Positions 45,331-52,396 of a stretch of 64,000 nt of DNA are shown here, in pieces. Both the position numbers and the translations under genes were made by a program. The stretch comes from Natrinema salsiterrestre (lineage in GTDB: Archaea > Halobacteriota > Halobacteria > Halobacteriales > Natrialbaceae), in the NCBI RefSeq assembly GCF_029502005.1, contig NZ_JAMQOT010000005.1, positions 1-64,000 on the forward strand. Direction: 5' to 3'. A model generated the notes under the pieces. The model was not told the origin of the DNA. It was given only the letters and a program-made list of their open reading frames with translations, and did not search any database. The stretch's first letter is position 1; every line of letters begins with the position of its first letter.

Positions 45331-45519
45331 TCAGGTCGCCGTTCGTCGCACATCGACCTGCCGACGGCGGTCGCGGATCGCGTAGGCGCTGTAGGTGCTG
45401 ACGGACGTTCTGTCGCGGCCGGTCAGTTCGTCGTCACCGCGACCGTCGTGTTCGGACGCACCGTCTTCGTCGCCCGGCCACGGGGTATCGCGGTTCTCCG
45501 TGCCGTCGTAGTCGCTCAT
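45331..45519 (-). CDS. Possible small acidic protein
   Basis: A frame of 62 codons starting MSDYDGTENRDTPWPGDEDG and ending in a basic tail (RDRRRQVDVRRTAT). The first part is strongly acidic as in real haloarchaeal proteins, but no family is recognised and no TATA box is clear. It lies between the SGNH-like gene and the stress protein. It may be a chance frame. Confidence 0.3.
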   Translation of the reverse strand: MSDYDGTENRDTPWPGDEDGASEHDGRGDDELTGRDRTSVSTYSAYAIRDRRRQVDVRRTAT

Positions 45520-45623
45520 CGTCGGTCTCGACTCGACGATCGGCATCGCTCACGCAAAGGTTCGCTGCCCGTGTATGCAGGCTCTTGTGACGGAGGTAAC
45601 GGGAGATTCGACACGGCGTCCCC

Positions 45624-46052
45624 TCACCGAACCACGGTAACAGGAACCGGCGAGTGGCGGACGACGACTTCGGCGACGCTCCCGAGCACGATTCGTGCGA
45701 CGCCGGATCGACCGTGACTGCCGATGACGACGTGGTCGATGGGGTTCCGTTCGACGTACTCGAGGATTTCCTGCGCCGGCGTCCCCGTCCGAGTCCGCGT
45801 TTCGACGTCCCTGCCGCGTTCGTCGGCGATGGTCTCGGTTGCTGTCCGGTCGGCAGTGGCTTCGCTCGGACCCGTCCGGGCGTCGTCGCTGGCTCCGGCA
45901 TCGCCCGCGGCGTTCGGAATGTACGAGACCGAAGCGGTATCGATGACGGTCAAGACGACGACGTCGCCGTCGGGAAACAGGTCGAAGGCGTACTCGAGGG
46001 CGTCGGCGGCGGGCTCCGAATCGTCGAACGGAACGAGGACCCGTGGCGTCAT
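45624..46052 (-). CDS. Universal stress protein (UspA family)
   Basis: A 142-residue protein with the UspA fold. It starts TPRVLVPFDDSEPAADALEY and ends with the nucleotide-binding motif VIGSHGRSGVARIVLGSVAE and SPVPVTVVR, the G-x(2)-G-x(9)-G-S/T pattern of the ATP-binding class. The middle (residues 45-75) has an acidic, low-complexity insertion. Haloarchaea have many such genes; this one may be a single transcript. Confidence 0.85.
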   Translation of the reverse strand: MTPRVLVPFDDSEPAADALEYAFDLFPDGDVVVLTVIDTASVSYIPNAAGDAGASDDARTGPSEATADRTATETIADERGRDVETRTRTGTPAQEILEYVERNPIDHVVIGSHGRSGVARIVLGSVAEVVVRHSPVPVTVVR

Positions 46053-46159
46053 GGGTTCGTCCGTCTATCCGCGTCCCCTTCAGTCTGGTTCAGGCGAGTT
46101 CACCGTTGCCGGGGACCGGTCGGAAACGACGATCCGGGGATCAGTGCTCGATTCGGCGG

Positions 46160-46939
46160 TCAGAGGGCGAGATAGGGGCCGACACCGAGCAGGACGACGC
46201 CCAGACCGACCTTCAGCCGCTCGGGATCGACGACGTGAGCGACCCGCCAGCCGATGACGACGCCGAGCAGGAGCGGCGTCCCGACGACGACCGCGACCGG
46301 AATCGAGACGTTCCCCTGCAGGAAGTAGCCCGAGGCCGCGAACGTCGCGATAAAGATCGACTGGACCTGTGCAGCGGCGACGGCGAGCAGCATCGGTACC
46401 CCGACGAGCACCAGGGCGGGGACGGCCAGTACAGGGCCGCCGATCCCGAGCAAGCCGCTGCAGACGCCGAGCACGAACCCGAGCCCGCCCAGGACGATCC
46501 GGCCGGACCGAGTCAGCGGCTCGAGGTCGTAGATCGGTCGAAATCCCCGGCGCTCGCGGTAGAGAATGATACCGCCGACGGCCATCGCGACGCCGCCGAG
46601 CAAGAGCCCGAACAGGGCGCGCGACACGAAGGAGTTCGCGTACGCGCCGACGAGCGCGCCGAAGACGCTCGTCGCGCTGAGGACGATCGCGATGGCACGG
46701 CCCTCCCCGGTGCCCATCTCGCCGGAGTACACGTAGGCGGCGCTCCCGACGAGTCCAGTGACCACGAAGGTCGCGTGAGCGGTGCCGGCGACCTGACTCG
46801 AGGCCAGCGGCGTCAGCGAATAGAGGGCGATCGTCACGAAGATCCCGCCGGGGCCGATGGTTGTGATCCCGATCCCGGAAAAGAACGCGATCGAGACGAG
46901 CAACAGCGTCAGCGAGAGGTGGAAGGGGAGTTCGAACAT
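46160..46939 (-). CDS. TauE/SafE-family membrane transporter
   Basis: A 259-residue protein with about eight membrane helices. Two halves carry the family's G-x-G-G-G-like turns: FFSGIGITTIGPGGIFVTIA in the first and GVCSGLLGIGGPVLAVPALV in the second. TauE/SafE (DUF81) proteins export or import organosulfur or sulfite-like anions. The start at 46939 (MFELPFHLSL) is preferred; the upstream in-frame stretch is arginine-rich and not protein-like. It lies 68 bases after the NRAMP-like gene on the same strand and might share its transcript. Confidence 0.8.
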   Translation of the reverse strand: MFELPFHLSLTLLLVSIAFFSGIGITTIGPGGIFVTIALYSLTPLASSQVAGTAHATFVVTGLVGSAAYVYSGEMGTGEGRAIAIVLSATSVFGALVGAYANSFVSRALFGLLLGGVAMAVGGIILYRERRGFRPIYDLEPLTRSGRIVLGGLGFVLGVCSGLLGIGGPVLAVPALVLVGVPMLLAVAAAQVQSIFIATFAASGYFLQGNVSIPVAVVVGTPLLLGVVIGWRVAHVVDPERLKVGLGVVLLGVGPYLAL

Positions 46940-47007
46940 GGAGGGACGGCGTTGTTCACGTGTCCGTCCCGGCACGCCTGACTCTTCTGGTCGGACCCGG
47001 TCTGATC

Positions 47008-48246
47008 TCAGAGGAGTTCGACGATCGAGCGAGCCAGCGATTCGGCCGTCACGAGCGACGTGAGGAACACCAATACGACGACCGCGAGGAAGATCACGCG
47101 CTCGAGTCGACTCGGCTCGACGTACCGTTCGATCGCGGCGAACAGTGCGAGCGCCGTGATCGGCAGGCCGACGACACCGTTGACTGCGGGCATCAGTAGT
47201 GCGAGCCGCACTGGCGTAAACTCGGTAAAGGCGAGGATCGGGATCGCGAGGAGGACCGACAGTCCGATCAGGAAGTGGACGGTCCGCCGGAAGTGCATGT
47301 CGCCGAAGTGGGTCGTCAGTTCGTAGGATTGCGGGACCATGAAGCCGGCGGCGAACAGCGTTCCGGTCGCGCTCGTGAACGACGCAGCGCCGACGGCGAG
47401 GACGAACACCGAAAGCACCCACGGGCCGATCATATCGGTGAGCGGTTCTGCGGGTGCGGTCAGCGTGAGCGTCCCGTCGGGGATGGCCATGGCAGCCGCG
47501 ATAATAACCGTCGCACTGAGGGCGACGACGGCGGCCAGGCCGACCGTGTGGTCTTTCCGATATCGAGAGACGGCCGTCCAGTCTTTCTCGTGTTGCATGC
47601 TGGTCTGAATGAAGAAGTTCGGATAGTAGACCGTCGTCCCCAGCAGTGCGATGATCATCGTCAGGTAATTCAGGTCGGCGGAGATCGTCGGAACGAACCC
47701 GAGAGCCACGCCACCGAGCGGGGGCTGAAGGTTCGCGACGATGACCAGATAGGACGCGAAAATCGCCAGCACGAGCGCCGCGATGACTCCCTCGATGCGG
47801 CTATAGACGCGGAGTTCGACGAGCGAGATACCGAGCGCCGCCGTGATGATGATACCCACGTACAGGTTCGAAACCGGGGTGAGAAAGACCAGCGCAGCCC
47901 CTGCGAGTGCGTAGTTGGCGACGCTCCAGAACTGCATGATGAACGCGATGCCGATCGCGAACGGTTTCGCAGCCCGCGGCCCGATCACGTCCCTGATGTA
48001 GTCCATCAACGGTTCGTTCCTCGCCGCCAATCGAGCGGACATCTCGTGCATCGTCAGTCCGACGCCGAGGGTCAGCGGCAGGACCCATAGGAGGCCGAAC
48101 CCGAAACTGACGCCCGCCTGTGTCAGAATGTAGACGGACCCGGCTCCGAAAATATTCGCCGCAAAGAGGAGTCCGAGCCCGTACTGGTGAATTGTTTCTT
48201 TAGCCTTTTCGACAGGAACGTCGACCGCGGTACTGTGTTCTTCCAT
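47008..48246 (-). CDS. NRAMP-like transporter lacking canonical metal motifs, copy 2
   Basis: A 412-residue protein starting MEEHSTAVDVPVEKAKETIH, with about eleven membrane helices. Helix 1 reads AANIFGAGSVYILTQAG in place of the D-P-G-N motif, and helix 6 reads LLGTTVYYPNFFIQTSMQHE, aligning with A-x-V-M-P-H-N but with YYPN instead of MPHN. The NRAMP fold is thus clear while the Mn2+/Fe2+ ligands are altered. I chose the start at 48246; longer in-frame starts at 48330 and 48372 lack family-like sequence. Two palindromes lie upstream (48340-48362). Confidence 0.75.
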   Translation of the reverse strand: MEEHSTAVDVPVEKAKETIHQYGLGLLFAANIFGAGSVYILTQAGVSFGFGLLWVLPLTLGVGLTMHEMSARLAARNEPLMDYIRDVIGPRAAKPFAIGIAFIMQFWSVANYALAGAALVFLTPVSNLYVGIIITAALGISLVELRVYSRIEGVIAALVLAIFASYLVIVANLQPPLGGVALGFVPTISADLNYLTMIIALLGTTVYYPNFFIQTSMQHEKDWTAVSRYRKDHTVGLAAVVALSATVIIAAAMAIPDGTLTLTAPAEPLTDMIGPWVLSVFVLAVGAASFTSATGTLFAAGFMVPQSYELTTHFGDMHFRRTVHFLIGLSVLLAIPILAFTEFTPVRLALLMPAVNGVVGLPITALALFAAIERYVEPSRLERVIFLAVVVLVFLTSLVTAESLARSIVELL

Positions 48247-48739
48247 GTGTCGTAGTCTCCCGAAAAGCTCGGTTGTCGGATTCCTCGAGCCCGCGACCGA
48301 TCCCGCGATTCGAGGGACTGCCAGGTGCATGTCATCCGTGTACTGTAGTACGGAATTCCGTAGCAGATGCAACGACCGGGATTCGGTTGAGGGGAAAGCT
48401 TGAGATAGCAGACACCCCTTCCCATCCGGGGTCGGGTAATATCGAAGTTGCTCGAACCGGCTACGACAGCGGCGGCCGAGCCTCGTGCGACGGCGAATAC
48501 GCGATCGGAAAACGGGAGCCGGCGCGAAAGGAATTCGGGTGTCTCGGATAGCTACTCCGCCCCTAGATCGGAGACGTCGGCCCTATCAGGGGGGTCCGTT
48601 CGTCACGATCGACGCGCTCGAGAGTGTGCGGGCAGTACGTTCTTGTCGCTCCGGATCGAACCGACCGGTGGAGAGGAAGTTGCCTTCAGAAGAAGGCCTA
48701 TATATTTCTATCCCTTACCAGAGGTGAAGACCGAAATCT
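48247..48739. promoter_or_regulatory. Divergent gap between NRAMP-like gene and psmA, with palindromes
   Basis: A 493-bp gap without a convincing gene. At 48340-48351 GTACT-GT-AGTAC and at 48349-48362 the perfect 14-mer TACGGAATTCCGTA overlap to form a compact palindromic cluster about 95-115 bases before the transporter start. This could be an operator for a metal regulator. The right end holds the psmA promoter. The middle (48400-48690) shows nothing clear. Confidence 0.45.
48698..48728 (+). promoter_or_regulatory. psmA promoter and Shine-Dalgarno-like site
   Basis: CTATATATTTC at 48698-48708 is a strong TATA box 32-42 bases before the psmA ATG, predicting a start of transcription near 48730. 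The GAGGTGA at 48722-48728 would then lie at the edge of the leader, so it may not act as a ribosome site. Confidence 0.55.
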
Positions 48740-49486
48740 ATGCAAGGACAATCCAATCAGCAGGCGTACGACCGCGGGATCACCATTTTCTCCCCGGACG
48801 GACGCCTCTATCAGGTCGAGTACGCCCGCGAGGCCGTCAAGCGCGGAACCGCGAGCGTCGGACTCCGCACGCCCGACGGCGTCGTCCTCGCCGCCAACCG
48901 GCAGGTGAGCTCGCCGCTCATGGAACGCGAGAGCGTCGAAAAGATCCACAAGGCCGACGATCACGTCGGCGTCGCGAGCGCCGGGCACGTCGCCGACGCC
49001 CGCCAGCTCGTCGACCTCGCCCGTCGCCGCGCGCAGGGCGAACAGCTCCGGTACGGCCAGCGGATCGGCGTCGAAACGTTGACGCGAGCCGTCACCGATC
49101 ACATCCAGGAGTACACCCAGACCGGCGGTGCCCGCCCGTTCGGCGTCGCCCTCCTCGTCGGCGGTATCGACGACGGCGAACCGAAACTGTTCGAGACCGA
49201 CCCCTCGGGGACGGACTACGAGTGGAAAGCGGCCGCCATCGGCGGCGACCGCGACACGATCCAGGGTTACCTCGAGGAGCACTACCGCGAGGACCTCGAC
49301 GTCGACGCCGGTATCGAGCTCGCGCTGAGCGCGCTCAGCGAAGCCGAAGAGGAAGTCGTCGATCCCGAAGACGTCGACGTCGCGACGATCACGACCGAGG
49401 ACGAGTCGTTCCACTCGGTCGAGACGGACCACCTCGAGTCGATCGTCGCCGAGATCGACCAGCCCGAGGAGGAGACCGATGAATAA
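48740..49486 (+). CDS. psmA: Proteasome subunit alpha
   Basis: A 248-residue alpha-type subunit. It begins with the conserved YDRGITIFSPDGRLYQVEYA (residues 10-29) and AREAVKRGTASVGLR, which form the H0 helix and gate of the alpha ring. K-x-D-D-H-V-G-V-A-S-A-G-H-V-A-D follows as expected. The C-terminal 30 residues are acidic. It opens and lines the entrance of the 20S proteasome, together with PAN-type ATPases encoded elsewhere. It overlaps psmB by eight bases, implying coupled, equal synthesis. Confidence 0.95.
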   Translation: MQGQSNQQAYDRGITIFSPDGRLYQVEYAREAVKRGTASVGLRTPDGVVLAANRQVSSPLMERESVEKIHKADDHVGVASAGHVADARQLVDLARRRAQGEQLRYGQRIGVETLTRAVTDHIQEYTQTGGARPFGVALLVGGIDDGEPKLFETDPSGTDYEWKAAAIGGDRDTIQGYLEEHYREDLDVDAGIELALSALSEAEEEVVDPEDVDVATITTEDESFHSVETDHLESIVAEIDQPEEETDE

Positions 49487-50198
49487 CTGGACCCAGCCGT
49501 CGACGCCGCAGGGGAACGGCGATCCGTCGCCGTACGAGCCCGAACTGGGTTCGCTCCCCGACGGGAGTCAGGGAAGCGACGACTACGGCGAGAACGTGAA
49601 CTCCACGGGGACGACGACCATCGGGATCACGACCGACGAGGGCGTCGTCATCGCGACGGACATGCGCGCCAGTCTGGGCGGCCGGTTCGTCTCGAACAAG
49701 GACGTCCAGAAGGTCGAGCAGATCCACCCGACCGGCGCGCTCACGCTCGTCGGCTCGGTCGGCGGCGCGCAGTCGTTCATCCGAACGCTGCGGGCCGAGG
49801 TCAACCTCTACGAATCGCGCCGCGGCGAGCCGATGCCGATCGAGGCGCTGGCGACGCTCGCGGGCAACTTCGCCCGCGGCGGCCCGTTCCGGGCGATCAA
49901 CCCCATCCTCGGCGGCGTCGACACCGAGGGCAGCCACGTCTACAGCATCGATCCCGCCGGCGGCGTCATGGCCGACGACTACACCGTCACCGGCAGCGGG
50001 ATGCAACTGGCCTACGGGCTCCTCGAGAACGAGTACGAAGACGACCTCTCGCTTGAGGAAGCCCAGTCGGTCGCCGCTCGCGCTATCAAGAGCGCGGTCG
50101 AGCGCGACACCGGCTCCGGGAACGGCGTCTTCCTCGCGGAGGTCACCGACGAGGGCGTCGACATTCGGGGCCACAACGACTTCGACGACGTCATCTAG
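49479..50198 (+). CDS. psmB: Proteasome subunit beta (precursor)
   Basis: A 239-residue precursor. The 44-residue propeptide ends in VNSTG, and autocleavage before TTTIGITTDEGVVIATDMRA would expose Thr45 as catalytic Thr1; the Asp17- and Lys33-equivalents fall in ATDMRA and SNKDVQK. GSGMQLAYGLLE is the usual conserved region. A purine-rich GAGGAGGAG at 49466-49474 just before the ATG looks like a ribosome site inside psmA. In some haloarchaea psmA and psmB are apart, as I recall for Haloferax volcanii; here they overlap. Confidence 0.95.
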   Translation: MNNWTQPSTPQGNGDPSPYEPELGSLPDGSQGSDDYGENVNSTGTTTIGITTDEGVVIATDMRASLGGRFVSNKDVQKVEQIHPTGALTLVGSVGGAQSFIRTLRAEVNLYESRRGEPMPIEALATLAGNFARGGPFRAINPILGGVDTEGSHVYSIDPAGGVMADDYTVTGSGMQLAYGLLENEYEDDLSLEEAQSVAARAIKSAVERDTGSGNGVFLAEVTDEGVDIRGHNDFDDVI

Positions 50199-50257
50199 GC
50201 TCGCATCGTTTTCCGGCATTGGATCGTTTCGGTTCGCGCTCGCGCGCGTACACGTGA

Positions 50258-50267
50258 CTTTTATTAG
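50258..50267 (+). promoter_or_regulatory. gyrB promoter TATA box
   Basis: CTTTTATTAG lies 32-41 bases before the gyrB ATG at 50299, preceded by a CG-alternating stretch (GCGCTCGCGCGCGTACACGT, 50236-50255) that could adopt a Z-DNA-like or supercoil-sensitive form. The box supports a short leader. Confidence 0.5.
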
Positions 50268-50298
50268 GGGCGGACTGCTATCCGAAAGCAGGTTTTAC

Positions 50299-52230
50299 AT
50301 GTCCCAGGAAAGCGAGTACGGAGCCGGGCAGATTCAGGTCCTCGAGGGCCTGGAAGCGGTCCGAAAGCGACCGGCGATGTACATCGGCTCTACCGATTCT
50401 CGAGGCCTTCACCATCTCGTCTACGAAGTGGTGGACAACTCGATCGACGAGGCGCTGGCCGGCCACTGCGACGACATCACCGTCACCATCCACGAGGACG
50501 GCTCGGTGAGCGTCGCGGACGACGGCCGCGGTATCCCCGTCGACACACACGAAGAGTACGACCGCCCCGCACTCGAGGTCATTCTGACCGTCCTCCACGC
50601 CGGCGGCAAGTTCGACAACAAGTCCTACCAGGTCTCCGGGGGACTCCACGGCGTCGGGGTTTCCGTCGTGAACGCCCTCTCCGAACGCCTCGAGGCCGAA
50701 GTCAAACGCGACGGCGGCGTCTTCCGCCACGCGTTCGAGGCCGGCGAACCCGTCGGCGACATGGAGCGCGTTCGCGACATGGAGCCGGACGAGGAGACCG
50801 GGAGCCAGATCACGTTCTGGCCCGATACGGGCGTCTTCGAGACGGGCGACGTCTCGTTTTCGACCCTGTCGAACCGGCTCCGGGAACTGGCCTTCCTCAA
50901 CTCGGGCGTGCGCATCACGCTTCGAGACGAGCGCGAAGCGACGGACGAGGGCGACCCCGTTTCCGAGACCTACGAGTACGACGGGGGCATCCGCGAGTTC
51001 GTCGACTATCTCAACGAGACGCGCTCGGCGATGCACGACGACATCATCTACTTCGAGGACGAGGAACAGAACATTCAGGTCGAAGTGGCGATGCAGGCCA
51101 CCGAGGAACTCCAGGGTTCGATCCACGCCTTCGCGAACAACATCAACACCCGCGAAGGCGGCACCCACCTCACCGGGTTCAAGACCGCGCTGACCCGGAC
51201 GGTCAACGACTACGCCAACGACAACGACCTCCTCTCCGACCTCGACAACAACCTCAAAGGAGAGGACATCCGCGAGGGGCTGACCGCGGTCATCTCGATC
51301 AAACACCCCGATCCCCAGTTCGAGGGCCAGACGAAGACGAAACTCGGCAACTCGGAAGTCCGAGGCATCGTCGAGAGCGCCATGCACGAGGGCCTCGGTA
51401 CCTACTTCGAGGAACACCCAGACACCGCCGAGGCGATCGTCGCCAAAGCGGTCGAAGCGGCGAAGGCACGTATGGCCGCCCAGAAGGCCGAGGAACTGAC
51501 CCGCCGGAAGTCCGCCCTCGAGTCCACCTCGCTGCCGGGGAAGCTGGCCGACTGCCAGACCAAAGACCCCGACGAGGCCGAACTGTTCATCGCGGAGGGT
51601 GACTCCGCGGGCGGCAGCGCGAAACAGGCCCGGAACCCCGAGTTCCAGGCCGTCCTCCCCATTAAGGGGAAGATCCTCAACGTCGAGAAACACCGGCTCG
51701 ACCGCATCCTCGAGAACGACGAGATCCGGAACATGATCACCGCGATCGGCGCGGGGATCGGCGACGAGTTCGACGTCGAGGACGTCCGCTACAAGAAGAT
51801 CATCATGGCGACGGACGCCGACGTCGACGGCGCGCACATCCGGACGCTCCTGCTCACGTTCTTCTACCGGCACATGCGGCCGCTGCTCGAGGGCGGCTAC
51901 GTCTACGCGACCCAGCCGCCCCTGTACCGCATTCGGTACCGCGGCGAGACGTACGACGCGATGACGGAGGCCGAACGCGACGAGATCATCGAAGAGAAGT
52001 GCAACGGGAGTCCGTCCCAAGTCCAGCGGTTCAAGGGGCTCGGCGAAATGAACCCCGAGCAGCTCTGGGAGACGACGATGAACCCCGACAACCGCATCCT
52101 CAAGCAGATCACGATCGAGGACGCGGCCGCGGCGGACAAGATGTTCTCCGTCCTGATGGGCGACGCCGTCGAACCCCGCAAGCAGTTCATCAAGGATCAC
52201 GCCCCCGAAGCCGAGTGGATCGACATCTAA
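50299..52230 (+). CDS. gyrB: DNA gyrase subunit B
   Basis: A 643-residue type IIA topoisomerase ATPase subunit. GHKL motifs are present (YEVVDNSIDEALAGHCDD; VADDGRGIPVD; GGLHGVGVSVVNAL). The Toprim part has LFIAEGDSAGGSAKQARN and TDADVDGAHIRTLLLTFFYR, with the catalytic Glu and D-x-D. The C-terminal tail QRFKGLGEMNPEQLWETTMN contacts GyrA. Starts at 50299; the open frame upstream runs through psmB in another phase. Gyrase introduces negative supercoils; its target drug site (novobiocin) lies in the N-terminal domain. Operon with gyrA, 166 bases apart. Confidence 0.97.
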   Translation: MSQESEYGAGQIQVLEGLEAVRKRPAMYIGSTDSRGLHHLVYEVVDNSIDEALAGHCDDITVTIHEDGSVSVADDGRGIPVDTHEEYDRPALEVILTVLHAGGKFDNKSYQVSGGLHGVGVSVVNALSERLEAEVKRDGGVFRHAFEAGEPVGDMERVRDMEPDEETGSQITFWPDTGVFETGDVSFSTLSNRLRELAFLNSGVRITLRDEREATDEGDPVSETYEYDGGIREFVDYLNETRSAMHDDIIYFEDEEQNIQVEVAMQATEELQGSIHAFANNINTREGGTHLTGFKTALTRTVNDYANDNDLLSDLDNNLKGEDIREGLTAVISIKHPDPQFEGQTKTKLGNSEVRGIVESAMHEGLGTYFEEHPDTAEAIVAKAVEAAKARMAAQKAEELTRRKSALESTSLPGKLADCQTKDPDEAELFIAEGDSAGGSAKQARNPEFQAVLPIKGKILNVEKHRLDRILENDEIRNMITAIGAGIGDEFDVEDVRYKKIIMATDADVDGAHIRTLLLTFFYRHMRPLLEGGYVYATQPPLYRIRYRGETYDAMTEAERDEIIEEKCNGSPSQVQRFKGLGEMNPEQLWETTMNPDNRILKQITIEDAAAADKMFSVLMGDAVEPRKQFIKDHAPEAEWIDI

Positions 52231-52349
52231 CGAAATTTTGCTCTGCGGGCCAGCGTAGCTGGCCCTCGGCAAAATTTCGATCAAAAGCACTCCTCCCTCC
52301 CCTACGGGTCGGTCGTCGGCCCGTTCGCGAGTTCGCGGTGCGAACTCGC
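52231..52349. repeat. Two perfect hairpins between gyrB and gyrA
   Basis: Hairpin 1 (52231-52279) has outer arms CGAAATTTTGC and GCAAAATTTCG and inner arms GGGCCAGC and GCTGGCCC around GTA, all perfect. It starts directly after the gyrB stop. Hairpin 2 (52327-52349) has perfect 10-bp arms GCGAGTTCGC and GCGAACTCGC around GGT. Possible roles are attenuator or processing site in the gyrBA transcript, a cruciform that senses supercoiling, or a dispersed palindromic repeat family. Confidence 0.75.
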
Positions 52350-52396
52350 TCACGGATGCAGTGCCTGCCAACCAACCGACAAAAACCAGTGAACGA

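Noticed and set aside
46940-47422. Upstream in-frame extension of the TauE/SafE gene
   Set aside because: The extension is arginine-rich, overlaps the NRAMP-like gene and lacks membrane helices; the family starts at MFELPFHLSL.
50236-50255. CG-alternating stretch before gyrB as a Z-DNA control site
   Set aside because: Such stretches are frequent in GC-rich haloarchaeal intergenic DNA; it is noted in the promoter entry but not strong enough as a separate finding.
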